A stretch of DNA of 64,000 bases from Poa pratensis (GCA_947311845.1 CAMZMU010000052.1:135648919-135712918), one strand, 5' to 3'; shown: positions 34,502-46,858, numbered from the stretch's first letter. Notes: a model not told the origin generated them from the sequence alone. Translations and numbers: made by a program.

Positions 34502-36801
34502 GTTGACCCGTCCAGTGGAAAAGGCGACCGAGCAGGCGACCATGGCGACGCGGGCGTGGTGACGCCGCCGCCGGCCCGATCTCCCTGCTCCGGCGGCTGC
34601 TCCGACCATCGCGTCCAGATCCGGCATTCCCTCCGCGTGCTCTCTCCGCCATGGTGCGCGGAACGTAGCGGAAGTGCCTGCTGTCGCCGCGTGCGGCTCG
34701 GGATGTGCGCTCCCGACCCGCGGGGGCGGCCAAGGTGGCGGCCGCTCCGGCCACCGTCTCCTCCCGGCCGTCCCGAAGATCGTCGCCACCAACCATCTCC
34801 CCTTCGCCTTGCAAGTTCCTCTGGGCGGACTGCACGGAGGACACCGACGAGAAGGTCTCGGTGGTGCTGGTTTCTCAGCCAGGTGCGGCCGGCGGCGCCC
34901 GGTCTGGCCTGCCGACGACGCTGGGGTCCAGCACCTCGGATTCCAGCGGCGGGGGCCTGCCGCTCGGGGGGCTAGCCCGTGCGGCTCCTCCTCCTCCGGG
35001 AGTGACTCCTCCCCGCTTCCAGCCAAGGTTCCGTCGCGCGCTGCTGCTGGACCCAACTGCGTGTGGAGAGAAGCCCCCGCCTCCGGCCGCTGGGTTGTCA
35101 CCTGTGCGTCGGCCGCGCCGTTTGTCCTCGCGGATTGGAGCAGTTGGAGGGAGCCTTGTTGCTCCTGGGCTGAGCTACGCTTCGTGCCTTCGGGGAAGGA
35201 GCCAGCAGCCACCGGTGGACGTGGATGTTGACGGACGCTGCTTCCGCTGTTCCCCTCGGGCTGCTCCACCTGACAAGGCTCGAGTGCGGGATGGAGCCAG
35301 CCTAGCGCGACACGCTCTCCTCCTTAGGAAGTTGTGCGGACGCTGCTTCCGCTGTCTCAGCCACCGCTACTATGCCATTGTCTGTCGAGAGCCCAAAGTT
35401 TGATGGAGGTGCCACATGCCAGGCCACCTCGCTGGAGGTTGCGGAGAACCTCCGGCTTCTCCGCCACCTGCCAAGCCACCAGGCCTTCCTCGACATTGCT
35501 CATCGCCGGTCAGCCCGCTACGCTCCTTCAGGGAGGTGCTCATGGAGTGTGAGCTTGACATGTTCTGCTCCACGGCGGCGGCGGAGGTGTCGCTGCCCAA
35601 CGAGCGGTGCCACATGGAGAGCATGGATGGAGCTCTCACAGAGGAAAACGAGCGGGCCGGGCTGATGAGGCCACCAAAGCAAGGAGAGGATGGCGACCGC
35701 GAGGCGAGGAAGCAGGTATCCGTGGCAGAGTCTGAGGAGATGTTGGCGTGGCAAGGGTTGATCGGCGAGATTTCGTCGTGGGACTCGTGTCCGGCCTCGG
35801 GGTGCTCCCCGCGTCCGGTTGTGATCGATGAGCCGCCTTCTATCGTCTCGCCAAGCGACGCGTCCTGTGAGGTGGTGCTGCTGTGCGAGGAGGTGGAGGA
35901 TGAAGAGCAGTGCATTGCCGAGCCTGGAGCGGGCTCTACCCTGTTGCCCGCTCAGGGTGAGATCGTGGCTGAGAAGGTGGACGCGCATCAGTTCGCGAAG
36001 GACTTTGTCTCGCCGGTGCAGGCTGGACCTGGGCAGCAGGACATGGAGGTCGGTGCAGCTCTGTGCCCCTTGTCGGGCTTCTTAGCCCGGATCACGGTGC
36101 CACTTGCGGCCACCGTATTGGGCACGCCGGCCACGCCGTTGGTCCACGAGAGGGAGGTGGAGGCGCCGTCTGTGTGGAGGAGCGAGAGACTCGCCAAGCT
36201 GCACCCGAAAGGCGCCAACATCGAGCAGCTGGCCAGGGAGACCGTGGCGCGCCGTCTCGGCTCATTGACCGAGGAGGCCGACACCTCGGGGCGCCGGCGA
36301 GAGGACTTCTTGGCCTTGTTAGATGTCTCGGTCCGGCCTTTCTCGAACCAGGAGGTGGAGGCCATCGACGACCTCGTCCTCGCCGTGAACAAGACCAAGA
36401 AGAAGAAGAAGACGATGTCAGGGACCAGAATGGTGCGGCATATGCCGCCGGGGGAGGCCTAGATGATGAAGTTTCTGATGCTTGGACACTCCTCCTTGCA
36501 AACGCTGAGAGGAGGTGTGTTTTTTGTCTGGGGGGCACAGGGAGAACGGTGCGATGCTGATCGAGGGAAGGAGAGGAGCCAAAGGACCCTACGCAATGTG
36601 GCAATCTCGACTTTGGAGGTGGCGGCTTTGGTGCGGGAGGAGTTGGCGGTGCGGGCTTTCGCCCACACACAAGATCCTGGAGACTAGTTTTTGTGTTTTT
36701 TTTTGCTTGCGGAGGGATTTTTTCCCTAACTCGAAATTCTGTACATAACACTCTATTCTATTTAATCGGATGACGGATACGACCGTCTTAAACCTCAAAA
36801 A
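34502..36801 (+). mobile_element. LINE derivative carrying only ORF1, 2.3 kb
   Basis: A perfect 15-bp direct repeat, AAACTTTGTGCGTCA, lies at 34,487-34,501 and 36,802-36,816, and the right end is A-rich. This marks a complete target-primed insertion. It contains an ORF1-type frame with zinc knuckles but no endonuclease or reverse transcriptase. The 340 bp after ORF1 is untranslated and ends TTAAACCTCAAAAAAAA. Confidence 0.82.
34705..36462 (+). pseudogene. LINE ORF1-like (Gag-like) protein with one in-frame stop
   Basis: One frame runs from 34,705 to the TAG at 36,462, interrupted by a single TGA at 35,401-35,403. Upstream of that stop lies a Pro/Ser/Arg-rich region and a knuckle-like CGRCFRCLSHRYYAIVCREP. 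Directly after it comes WRCHMPGHLAGGC, so the stop falls between two CCHC-like knuckles. The C-terminal part has an acidic region and SVWRSERLAKLHPKGANIEQ, then a lysine run KTKKKKKTM. This order (knuckles, acidic linker, SxRLA motif, basic end) is usual for ORF1 of plant L1-type LINEs, which binds the element RNA. The stop prevents full-length translation of this copy. Confidence 0.75.
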
Positions 36802-37094
36802 AAACTTTGTGCGTCAAACTGAAAACCGGGTTGTTCAGCAGTCTTGTCACAACTCAGTTGGGAATATAGATGGACTTCGTTGTCTCCAGAATTCGGAGTA
36901 TAAGGGTCATGCTTTATGAAGGGGCAAGAGCCAACCTTCTGTTCTAAAAAAAAACTAACCTTCTCTCCCGTTGGTTAATGTAGTCATGTAATTTGTGATA
37001 TCACCAAGAAAGGCATGCTTTCAAGCGTTCTATTTGACACCATTCGCACAGGGCTATTCATACATGCAGAAGGATAAGGAAGCACAACACAATG

Positions 37095-37097
<3 letters not shown>

Positions 37098-37153
<56 letters not shown>
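37098..37153. repeat. (AT)n microsatellite, about 56 bp
   Basis: About 28 uninterrupted AT units lie just left of the recognisable start of the second Helitron. The tract may have grown from the TATATATA start of the Helitron. Confidence 0.95.
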
Positions 37154-37155
<2 letters not shown>

Positions 37156-37749
37156 TAGGACAGATTCGCTGCCCCTCACGCGTCCACGTCACCCGAATAC
37201 TCTCGGCCATCCGATCACGTCCACGGACAGCCCAGATGCACTCCCGCTCGCGATGCTACAGTATTACTGTAGCAGCAGAGTTTCTACCAATAAGAGATCG
37301 CGACGTCGCCCGGCCACCTCCCGCACGGATTTTGGCGCAAGCGTTTTACAGAAAACACCCCGTGGAGGACCTACTCGCGAATATCGAAAAGCCAGAGAGT
37401 CTTTTTGCAAAACCGTACGCAAATCCCCTTCCGATGTTTCCTCGCCCGCGCGGCCGCGGCATCGCCGCCATCGCCGGCGCGTCACGCCTCTCCGCTCGAA
37501 TCCATGGACGCGAGGAGCTCCGCCGTCCCCGGATCTCCGTCCGCACCCACCGCCGCCTGCCGGAAAGCCGCATCGGCGCCGGAATCGACGCCACCGTGCC
37601 GCGCTTCCGCCGCCGCGTCCGCACGACGTCGCCGGCGCTCCGGAGACAAGGAAGCGGCGGCGCCGCCACTTCCGGGCGCGCCGCGTCGAGCCGCGTCTGC
37701 CGCGCGCACGCGCGCGTCCCGGAACGTCGTGCGGCGCCGCCAGCGACCT

Positions 37750-39350
37750 TGATGACGTGAAAGACACACGTTCGTTGGGAATCCCAAGAGGAAGGTATGA
37801 TGAGTACAGTAGCAAGTTTCCCTCAGTAAGAAACCAAGGTTTAATCGGACCAGTAGGAAGTCGGCGATGTTCTGAAGGTTGTTGGTGAAGGAGTGTAGTG
37901 CGGCGCAACACCAGGGATTCCGGTGCCAACGTGGAACCTGCACAATACAATCAAACTACTTTGCCCCAACGTAACAGTGAGGTTGTCAATCTCACCGGCT
38001 TGCTGAAAACAAAGGATTAGGCGTATAGTGTGGAAAATGATGTTTGCTTGCAGAGAATGAAAAAGAACAATGATTGCAGTAGGTTGTATTTCAGATGTGA
38101 AAGAATGGACCGGGGTCCAAAGTTCACTAGTGGTGTCTCTCCATAATAAAATACTAACATGCTGGGTAAACGAATTACAGCTGGGCAATTGACAAAATAA
38201 AGAGGTGCATAACAATGCATATACAAATCATGATGATCACTATGAGATTTAGTTGGGCATTACGACAAAGTACACAAACCGCTATCCAACATGCATCTGT
38301 GCCTAAATAGTCCACCTTTCAGGTTAGCATCCGCACCCCTTCCAGTATTAAGTTGCAAGCAAAAGACAATTGCATTAAGTATGGTACATAATGTAAACAA
38401 TACAAATATCCTTAGACAAAGCATTGCTGTTTTAACCCTAGTAGCAACAGCACATCCACAATCTTAGAACTTTCTGTCACTGTCCCAGATTAAATGGAGG
38501 CATGAACCTACTATCTAGCATAAATACTCCCTCTTGGAGTTACAAGCATAAACTTAGCCAAAGCCTACACTAATAACGGAGAGCATGCAAGATCATAAAC
38601 AACATATATATGATAGATCAATAATCAACTTGACATAGTATTCAATACTCAGCGGATCCCAGCAAATACAACATGTAGCATTACAATAAGATGATCTTGA
38701 TTATGATAGGCAGCTCACAAGATCTAAACATGATGGCACAAAAGGAGAAGACAACCATCTAGCTACTGCTATGGAGCCATAGTCCAAAGATGAACTACTC
38801 ACACATCACTCCGGAGGCAGGCATGGCGATGTAGAGCCCTCCGGTGATGATTCCCCTCTCCGGCAGGGTGCCGGGAAGAGCTTCAGAAACCCCCCGAGTT
38901 AGGGTTGACGGCGGCGGCAGCGGATGTTTTCTGGAAATATGGCTCGGTGTTTTAGGGTTTTCGCCTCGGGGAGAATAAACAGGTGAAGGGGCGATGTCGG
39001 TGGAGGCACGAGGCCCGCTCCCCACATGGCGGCGCGGCAGGGGGCCCACCCGCGCCATGGGGTGGGGACGGCGCCTCGAAGCCCCCCTTCGTCTCTCCTT
39101 CGTACTTCGTGAACGTGTCGGGAAAAATAGGAACGTGGCAATTTGTTTCGTCCAATTCCGAGGATATTTGCATAACAGCTTTTCTGAAACCAAAAACACC
39201 AGAAAACAGGAACTGACACTGTGGCATCTTGTTAATAGGTTAGTCCCAGAAAATGCATAAAAATGCCATGAAGTGTGAATAAAACATGTAGTAATTGGTA
39301 TAATACAAGCATGGAACATAAGAAATTATAGATACGTTGGAGACGTATCA
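37750..39350 (-). repeat. 3' LTR of the 10.7-kb element
   Basis: This 1,601-bp LTR matches 46,859-48,451 with few differences. A polypurine tract, AAGCTTGGGGATGCT on the minus strand, adjoins at 39,351. Confidence 0.92.
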
Positions 39351-40836
39351 AGCATCCCCAAGCTTAGTTCTACCCGTCCTCGAGTAGGTAAAACGATAAC
39401 AACAAATAATTTCTGAAGTGACATGCTACCCACATAATTTTGATCAAATAATATTGTAAAGCATGTGAGCTGAGATCAAATCATTCAAAGCAAAAGTCTA
39501 TAATTGATATTCAATAAGAGATAATAAAGCAATATAGTTAAACAAGGTAAAACTTTTCATGAACTATTGCATTAAAGACATGAAACCGTACAATGTTCCT
39601 TAAAGATGTTTTTAGTATCCAGTGTAGGAGTTCTATCCTTCAATTCTAAACATCAAGCAATTTTTCATAACATAGAAGGATTCAGTCAAGTAAATATAAA
39701 CATGAACGTCATGAATCAACTGTTTCGAAGCCTACTCAACCGGTGAGCGTAAGCATTTGGTATTGGCACCAAGATGTTATGGCTAAGAGAACATTAATGG
39801 GGGTTTGGAAGGCCAAAAGAAGAAAGTCTCACAAAGCTATAAGTGACCATTAGACAAGAGGAAGTCTTATAATCAAAGCTATGTAAGGAGTAGTGATTGT
39901 CATGCAACAGATGCACATAGAGCTATATGTGTATGAAAGCTCTCCAATGGAACTAGTGTTGGTGCATCCAACTTGGTTGCTCATGAAGACCTAGAGCACT
40001 TTTTGAGGAAGCTCATCATTGGAATATACAACCCAAGTTCTATAGTGTAAATTCCCCACATAGTTATACTAGTAAGACATGAAAACTCTCTCACATGGAG
40101 TATAGGTGCTAAACATGAGCACAAATGATGACTATGAATATTGCAGGTGCTGAAACATGAGCACAAGTGTGGATAAATGATAGTAATGTTGCCCCTTTTT
40201 CTTTATTCCCTTTTTTTCTTTTTCTCTTTTTTCTATTTGTTTTTCTTTTTCAGTTTCTCTTTTCTTTTTTTCTTTTTTTTTTTGCGAGGGAATTTGCAGT
40301 TACATCCGACCAAGATTCTTACAGAAAAGCCCAGGAAAACGAAGAAAATACACATAGGCCCAACCTGAGCTCTGGCGTCGTCTTCATCACGCGCGACGCT
40401 ACGCCGGCGAAGTCTGCCGCACCACCTCCATACGCTTGGACTGGGAGGCCCCCCGTGGACAGAGAGTCGACGCTCCTCGGTGCCGGAACACCTCCACGAT
40501 GCAGCGGCGAGCAAGGAGGCGTGGCAGCCCAAGACCCCGACATGGTTGCAGCGCCCCAAGACGCAGGCAGTGTATTTTGACTAGAAGACGCAGGCATGGG
40601 GAAGACGAATCCTTGGCGGTCGGCCGCTGGCGCCAGTGGCTTTCGCGGATTTGCCACATACGCCACTTAATTAGGTGGTAAGCCACATACGTCGTTTAGG
40701 CTTGGCAAAAAATTCTCTGGGAACGGGCCGCACCCTTCCTCTCCTGAGGCCCCTCGTGGGATTGCGACACGTCAGCTAGTCTAACCAATCTCAAAGCTCC
40801 TTGTAACACCTCGTCAAGGTACGTTCAGGTTCAGAA

Positions 40837-41208
40837 TTGTCAGACCGGATAATTAGGGAGCGATCGTGGCTGCGTGTTGTTGAAGGAGCGATCATGGCGT
40901 CTGGAGAATACCCGTCGCCGGCAGCCACCTCCGCCGTCCGGCAAACTGACGCAACCGCAGACGTACTGCCAATTCCCACCCGTCGTGAAGGTATCACAGG
41001 AGGCAAGACCTCCGATGTGCAGTACAACGCTGCTGTCGGCGGCGGTGGCAGGCAGCCTGTTTCTTCGTTCGTCGTTCACTCGTCCCACGATCACACTGTC
41101 ATGGCCAACTCACTGCCGCTGGCCGGTGAGATGATCCCGTCGAGCTCGACTGTTTCCACGTTGAAAGATTCAGCTACAATGACAACTGCCAGTGAGGTGC
41201 CAAACTGA
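40837..41208 (+). CDS. Unrecognised ORF inside the MULE
   Basis: The frame runs 123 codons from 40,837; the ATG at 40,894, giving MASGEYPSPAATSAVRQTDA, is an alternative start. The product is Ser/Thr/Ala-rich without a recognisable domain or membrane segment. It starts about 35 bp inside the inverted repeat and faces the spliced ORF at 41,791-42,060. It could be a captured exon or a chance open frame. Confidence 0.3.
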   Translation: MSDRIIRERSWLRVVEGAIMASGEYPSPAATSAVRQTDATADVLPIPTRREGITGGKTSDVQYNAAVGGGGRQPVSSFVVHSSHDHTVMANSLPLAGEMIPSSSTVSTLKDSATMTTASEVPN

Positions 41209-41790
41209 TCCGTATATTGTTGCAAAAAATTCATGGTTTACTTGCAGCTATTCAGTTTCCATATATCTGATTGCAAGGAGGATAGACAAAACTTCTACTT
41301 CAACCTGACCGAGCTTCAGATCTGCCGCACACTTCGAGAAGATTGGATTTTGATGCAATGAATCCCGGAGGAAGGAAGGAGTAGGCATAGAAGCATTATG
41401 GTTGTATTATTTTTTCTTGTCGCAAGTGACCTGCATATGTATGGAGTTAGTTTCAGAATAGAAACATATATACTATTGAACAATGATGATATTCCATTTG
41501 TAATTGGACAACCACACATTTGCAAATCCATCCATCAAACATGATGTTCACATTGGAATTTCCTTATATCAAACATGATCTTTCTTTACAAGAGGTGCAG
41601 ATGTTACAAAACAACATCATCATAGTATTAGAATACATTTGACACACTACTCCTGGAGCCAAAACGACCTGAAACTCGGACTAAAAAGTAGTAATACAAG
41701 CAACTGCTCTCCTACTAGCCATCAACAATCAATCTTCATTGTTGTAGCGCTCTGGACCAGGGATATGTAAATCTGTAGCATTCCAGGAGC

Positions 41791-42060
41791 TCACCAAGCT
41801 CCAAACTTCATGGGAACATACGCAGTGGACAAGAAGATGTGCACATCATTCAGGAGCCGCAATACACAGGACAAAACTGCAGCTATGTCTGAACTTTTCT
41901 CTGAAACGAACACAAGAAATTCAGTTTACTAATGAGGTTCCATATGAAATTATGAACATGAATCGATTAAACCACAGGACGGAAACCTTCTACCTATGTG
42001 TTCTACCTCGTCCTTAATCAACCACGGGAGGCGGCGGTGTGGATCTCGGCGGCGTGCCAT
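41791..42060 (-). CDS. Small two-exon ORF carried by the MULE
   Basis: Exon 1 (41,994-42,060) starts at an ATG preceded by a long GC-rich leader-like stretch. Exon 2 is 41,791-41,900. The 93-bp intron has donor GTAGAAGG and acceptor TTTCAG, and the phases match. The product is 58 aa: MARRRDPHRRLPWLIKDEVE, then EKSSDIAAVLSCVLRLLNDV and HIFLSTAYVPMKFGAW. I do not recognise the family. Intact splice signals plus leader inside a MULE suggest a captured 5' gene fragment or a small gene carried along. The alternative is a chance coincidence of open frame and splice sites. Confidence 0.42.
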
Positions 42061-44718
42061 GCCGCTGCCGCTTCCGCGACGAACGGCGAAGCCGCGAGGA
42101 ATTCCTAGCAGGAAGTACACGGATGAGAAGCGCGACGGGATCTGGATTGTGGAATCTGGCCACCGGCGCAGGGGGCGGCTACCTAAGGCGGCGGAGATCG
42201 ATAGAACTCTCCTCGTCGGCAGAAGTTGGAGACGGCAGCTGCGCCTGCTACGAACAGAACAGATACAAGGGGAACTGGGTAGGAGCGAGAGGACTTTGAG
42301 ATTGGTTAGACTAGCTGACGTGTCGCAATCCCACGAGGGGCCTCAGGAGGAGAAGGGTGCGGCCCGTTCCCAGAGAATTTTTTGCCTTTAGGCTTATTTT
42401 GGTGGGAGGCGTATACGGGCCCAGCGGATGCCGCTGCCGCTTACATCCTGAGGCTGAGCTCGTCGTGCACGATCGGCGTTGTGCTGGGGATGGGAATGAA
42501 CGAGACCTGGGCCAGCGTGGATACGGCTTCTGCTCGGATCCCGGCGGTCTGCTGCCACCCACCGCGTACGGCGGGGAGGGACAGCGAGGCGAAGCGGTAC
42601 TCTCTCTGCGACCTGCGAGCGTGTTGTGATCTGAACGTGAGAAGAGAACACGTTCCGTTGATCCGTTCCACGAAGAGAACATCAATGTTTTGCATTCACG
42701 TTGGGTGCCCCCACATTAGTTCTTGAATTACGGTTTCCAGAACTTGAAACGCCTATCTGAAAGACGAAACAAACAAGACATATTCATATGTATATATACT
42801 AGCTAAATGTCCGTGCCATGCTACGGGGTGGTTTTTATTTTATATTTTAGCCTCGTCAAGAATTTGTTTTCGAATGGAAAAGATTGACGGTGCATGGCAA
42901 TATATCTCGGAACAGCTATGGAAATGATGTGGTAGGTAGGTATGGTGACTGTTTTGAGGAAGATGTATGGGCTTATGTGTAGGAGAACAAGAGAAAATCT
43001 CCCACGGGTTTGGATGTACTGGCGAATTATGCACAACTCTCAATGTGAGCAGAAGGCAATGCACAGCACCGAAGAGGCTAGCAAATTTGGATGGTGGAAG
43101 TGCCAAAACCGTAGCTTAACATTAGTCAAAAAGAACTCACAAGCTTATTGCAAACAACTAGCAGGTTCAACATTAAGAGCATGATTAAAATTCACTCCAA
43201 GAAGGGCCGTTCACGGCGGTACAATTACCCCGCTAGATCCCTCGACCTTCAGCACAACTCAGTTATTACGAATCACTTTTAGACATGGAAAGCTATCAAG
43301 TCCAACTACACCTTCAACAATTTTAGTAGAGTTTGTAGTACGGTACAAGTTTAAAGACAACAATCCACTAATGATTTTAACTTAACTAACCAGCAAGCTT
43401 TACCATCTAAATATCTCAAAACGTTTGCAAAGAATCAAGTTATCAAAGTTCAATGATCTACAAGATTATGCAAGTTATTCATTATACCACTACCACATGC
43501 AACATTTTCTGAACCAACACATCAACCAAGCAACTCTCCAAGTAATTTACAAATGAAACAAGAGAGTACTTTCCACAAGAATTAACAGCTCTAAAAGAGA
43601 TGCATGAAAAACAGGAGCTAAAAGCATAGCAGTAGCTAGATAAGAATACTCAAAAGATATAAGTGAAGAATATGAGTATTCACATGAAAAAGCGGAGCGT
43701 GTCTCTCTCCCACACAAGAATGCTAGGATCCAACTTATTCAGAAAATAAAAACAACAAAGCAAAAATAAAAGCACACAGACGCTCCAAGTAAAATACATA
43801 AGATGTGGAAGAATAAAAATATAGTTTCACTAGAGATGACCTGATAAGTTGTTGATGAAGAAGGGGATGCCTTGGGCATCCCAAGCTTAGACGCTTGAGT
43901 CTTCTTGAATATTGCTGGGGTGACCCACGGGGGCATCCCCAAGCTTAGGCTTTTCACTCTTCTTGATCACATCATATCATCCTTCTCGCTTGCTCCTTGA
44001 AAACTTCCGCCACACCAAACTCAAAGTAATTCTCATTAGAGGGTTAGTGCATAATCAAAAATTCACATGTTCTACTGTGACACAATCATTACCAATGCTT
44101 CTGGACATTAACTACAGCCACTGATGTTTTATGGAGCAAAGAAATCCAATCAAACATAGTAAAAGAGGCAATGCAAAATAAAAGGCAGAATCTGTCAAAA
44201 ACAGAACAGTCTGGAAAGACGAATTTTTTCGAGGCACTTAACTTGCTCAGATGAGAAAATCAAAACTAATGAAAGTTGCGTACATATATAAGGATCATGC
44301 GTGATTTTTTCAGAATTTTTCAATTTTTCTGGAGTGAATACAGCTCAAAACGGTGGACAGCAAAAATCTGTCACTGCGCAGAAATCCAAATCTAGCATCA
44401 ACTTTCAACTAGAGACTTTACTTGGCACAACAATGCAATAAAATAAAGATACAAAGGAGTTGTTACAGAAGTAAGCAACACCTTGACTCAAAATAAAATA
44501 AAATGACAGAAAATAAAAAGGTGGGTTGTCTCCCATAAGCGCTTTTCTTTAACGCCTTTCAGCTAGGCGCAGAAAGTGAAAATCAAGTGTTCTCAAGAGA
44601 AGAAGCATCAACATCATAATTTGTTCTAATAATAGAATCAAAAGGCATCTTCATTCTCTTTCTAGGGAAGTGTTCCATACCTTTCTTGAGAGGGAATTGA
44701 TACTTAATATTCCCTCTT

Positions 44719-46665
44719 TCATATCAATAACACACCAACAGTTCGAAGAAAGGGTCTTCCCAAAACAATAGGACAAGATGCATTGCATTCAATATCCAAA
44801 ACAACAAAATCAACGGGGACAAGGTTATTGTTAACCATAATATGAACATTGTCAATTCTCCCCAAAGGTTTCTTCATAGAGTTATCAGCAAGATGAACAT
44901 CCAAATAACAGTGTTCCAAAGTGGCAAGTCAAGCATATCATAAAGTTTCTTAGGCATAACAGAAATACTTGCACCAAGATCACATAAAGCATTACAATCA
45001 AAATCATTCACTTTCATTTTAATGATGGGCTCCCAACCATCTTCCAACTTCCTAGGGATAGAAGCTTCATGTTTTAATTTCTCTTCCCTAACTTTCATGA
45101 GAGCATTTGTAATATGTTTTGTAAAAGCCATGTTTATAGCACTAGCATTAGGACTTCTAGCTAGCTTTTGCAAGAACATAATAACTTCAGAAATGCTACA
45201 ACCATCAAAATCAAAATCATTATGATCAAAAGTAATGGGACCATTGCCTCCAATACTTCGAAAAATTTCAGCACTTTTATCAGAAACAGTTTCAGCAGTT
45301 TTAGGCAATTTTGCACACTTTATAGTAGAAGTGGAAACATTGCCAACACCAATAACATTACCATTGATAGTAGGAGGTTTACTAACATGTGATGCTTCAG
45401 CATTACTAGTGGTGGTAATAGTACAAACTCGAGCTATACTATTCTTTCTATCAATTTCAGCTTCTCTTTCCCACCTAGCATGCAATTCAGCCAACATCCT
45501 AATATTGTTGTCAATTTTAACTTGGATAGCATTGGCTGTAGCAAAAGGTTACTATCTTTAACCTCATTAGGCATAACTTTCAGTTTCAAAAGATCAACAT
45601 CAAGAGCAAGACTATCAACTTTGGAAGCAAGAACATCAATTTTACCAAACTTTTCCTCAACGATTTGTTAAAAGCAGTTTGTGTATTGATAAATTCTTTA
45701 AGCATGACTTCAAGATCAGAGGGTACACTCCTACTATTGTTGTAAGAATTACCATAACCACTACCACTATTAGAAGGATATGGCTTATAGTTGTTGTTAC
45801 CAAAATTATTCCTATAAGCATTGTTGTTGAAATTGTTTTTTTAATGAAGTTCACATCAACATGCTCTTCTTGAGCAACCAATGAAGCTAAAGGAACATTA
45901 TTAGGATCAACATGAGATTTACCACTCACAAGCATAGACATAATGACATCAATCTTTTCACTCAAGGAAGAGTTTCTTCAACAGAATTTACCTTCTTACC
46001 TTGAGGAGCCCTTTCAGTGTGCCATTCGGAGTAGTTGATCATCATATCATCAAGAAGCTTTGTTGCTGCACCCAAAGTGATGGACATAAAGGTCCCTCCA
46101 GCAGCCGAATCCAACAAATTCCTTGAAGAAAAATTTAATCCTGCATAAAAGGTTTGGATGATCATCCAAGCAGTCAGTCCATGGGTAGGACAATTCCAAA
46201 GATTTCATTCTCTCCCATGCTTGGGCAACATGTTCATTATCAAATTGCTTGAAGTTCATAATGCTACTTCTCAAAGATATAATCTTAGCAGGAGGATAAT
46301 ATTTTCCAATGAAAGCATCTTTGCATTTTGTCCATGAATCAATACTATTTCTAGGCAAAGATAGCAACCATTCTTTAGCTCTTCCTCTCAAAGAGAAAGG
46401 AAATAATTTCAGTTTTACAATATCCCCATCTATATCCTTATACTTTTGCATTCACAAAGTTCAACAAAATTATTAAGATGGGCAGCAGCATCATCAGTAC
46501 TAACACCAGAAAATTGCTCTTTCATAACAAGATTTAATAGAGCAGGTTTAATTTCATAAAAGTCTGCTTTAGAAGCAGGTGGAGCAATAGGAGTGCATAT
46601 GAAATCATTATTATTTGTGCTAGTGAAGTCACACAACTTGGTGTTCTCAGGAGTACTCATTTTAG
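44719..46665 (-). pseudogene. Gag and aspartic protease remnants of the 10.7-kb element
   Basis: From about 46,660 the minus strand reads MSTPENTKLCDF, then DAAAHLNNFVELCE. Shifted frames continue with the Gag core LRGRAKEWLLSLPRNSIDSW, ALR/SLRSSIMNFKQFDNEHVA and AAGGTF. Further on, 44,874-45,497 encodes a linker and the protease, CNALCDLGASISVMPKKLYD, with the catalytic aspartate in DLGA. A shifted frame then holds IVLGRPFLRTVG. At least four frameshifts separate these parts. They belong to the same type of Gag-protease as the 7.1-kb element but are clearly a different family. Confidence 0.82.
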
Positions 46666-46830
46666 CAAAACAAACTAGGCCGAAATACAAAAAGTAAAAC
46701 AAGTAACTAATTTTTTTTGTTTTTGATATAAAGAAAGCAAACAAGACAAAATAAAAATAAAATAAGCAAGACAAAAACAAAGTAAAGAGATTGGAAGTGA
46801 GAGACTCCCCTTGCAGAAGCAACTCGACTT

Positions 46831-46847
46831 CCCCGGCAACGGCGCCA
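46831..46847 (-). other. Primer binding site, tRNA-Asp type
   Basis: The minus strand reads TGGCGCCGTTGCCGGGG, 11 bp from the LTR edge at 46,859. The sequence and spacing are identical to those in the 7.1-kb element. Confidence 0.87.
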
Positions 46848-46858
46848 GAAAACTTGCT

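Larger units (their letters stand above)
40704..42386. mobile_element. Mutator-like (MULE) transposon, 1.7 kb, non-autonomous
   Basis: Terminal inverted repeats of about 95 bp begin GGCAAAAAATTCTCTGGGAA on both ends, reading inward. A perfect 9-bp target duplication, TTTAGGCTT, lies at 40,695-40,703 and 42,387-42,395. No transposase is present. The interior carries a spliced minus-strand ORF and an opposing plus-strand ORF, as in Pack-MULEs that have captured gene fragments. Confidence 0.93.
40285..42740 (-). mobile_element. Possible retroposed segment on the minus strand, split by the Mutator element
   Basis: On the minus strand, GC-rich gene-like DNA (42,740 to 42,396, then 40,703 to 40,300) ends in an A-rich tail read as T-rich on plus (40,196-40,285). 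This suggests a retroposed transcript inside the 10.7-kb LTR element. Open stretches such as SQREYRFASLSLPAVRGGWQ lie in its 5' half, but I recognise no family and find no clear target duplication. It could instead be ordinary internal sequence of the LTR element. Confidence 0.3.

Noticed and set aside
34499..35269. A 256-aa minus-strand frame
   Set aside because: It lies antisense to the LINE ORF1, whose knuckles, tail and target duplication fix the plus strand as coding. Open antisense frames are expected in GC-rich DNA.
36995..37888. A 297-aa plus-strand frame
   Set aside because: It crosses the (AT)n microsatellite, the Helitron body and the LTR border. It is a chance open frame spanning three unrelated sequences.
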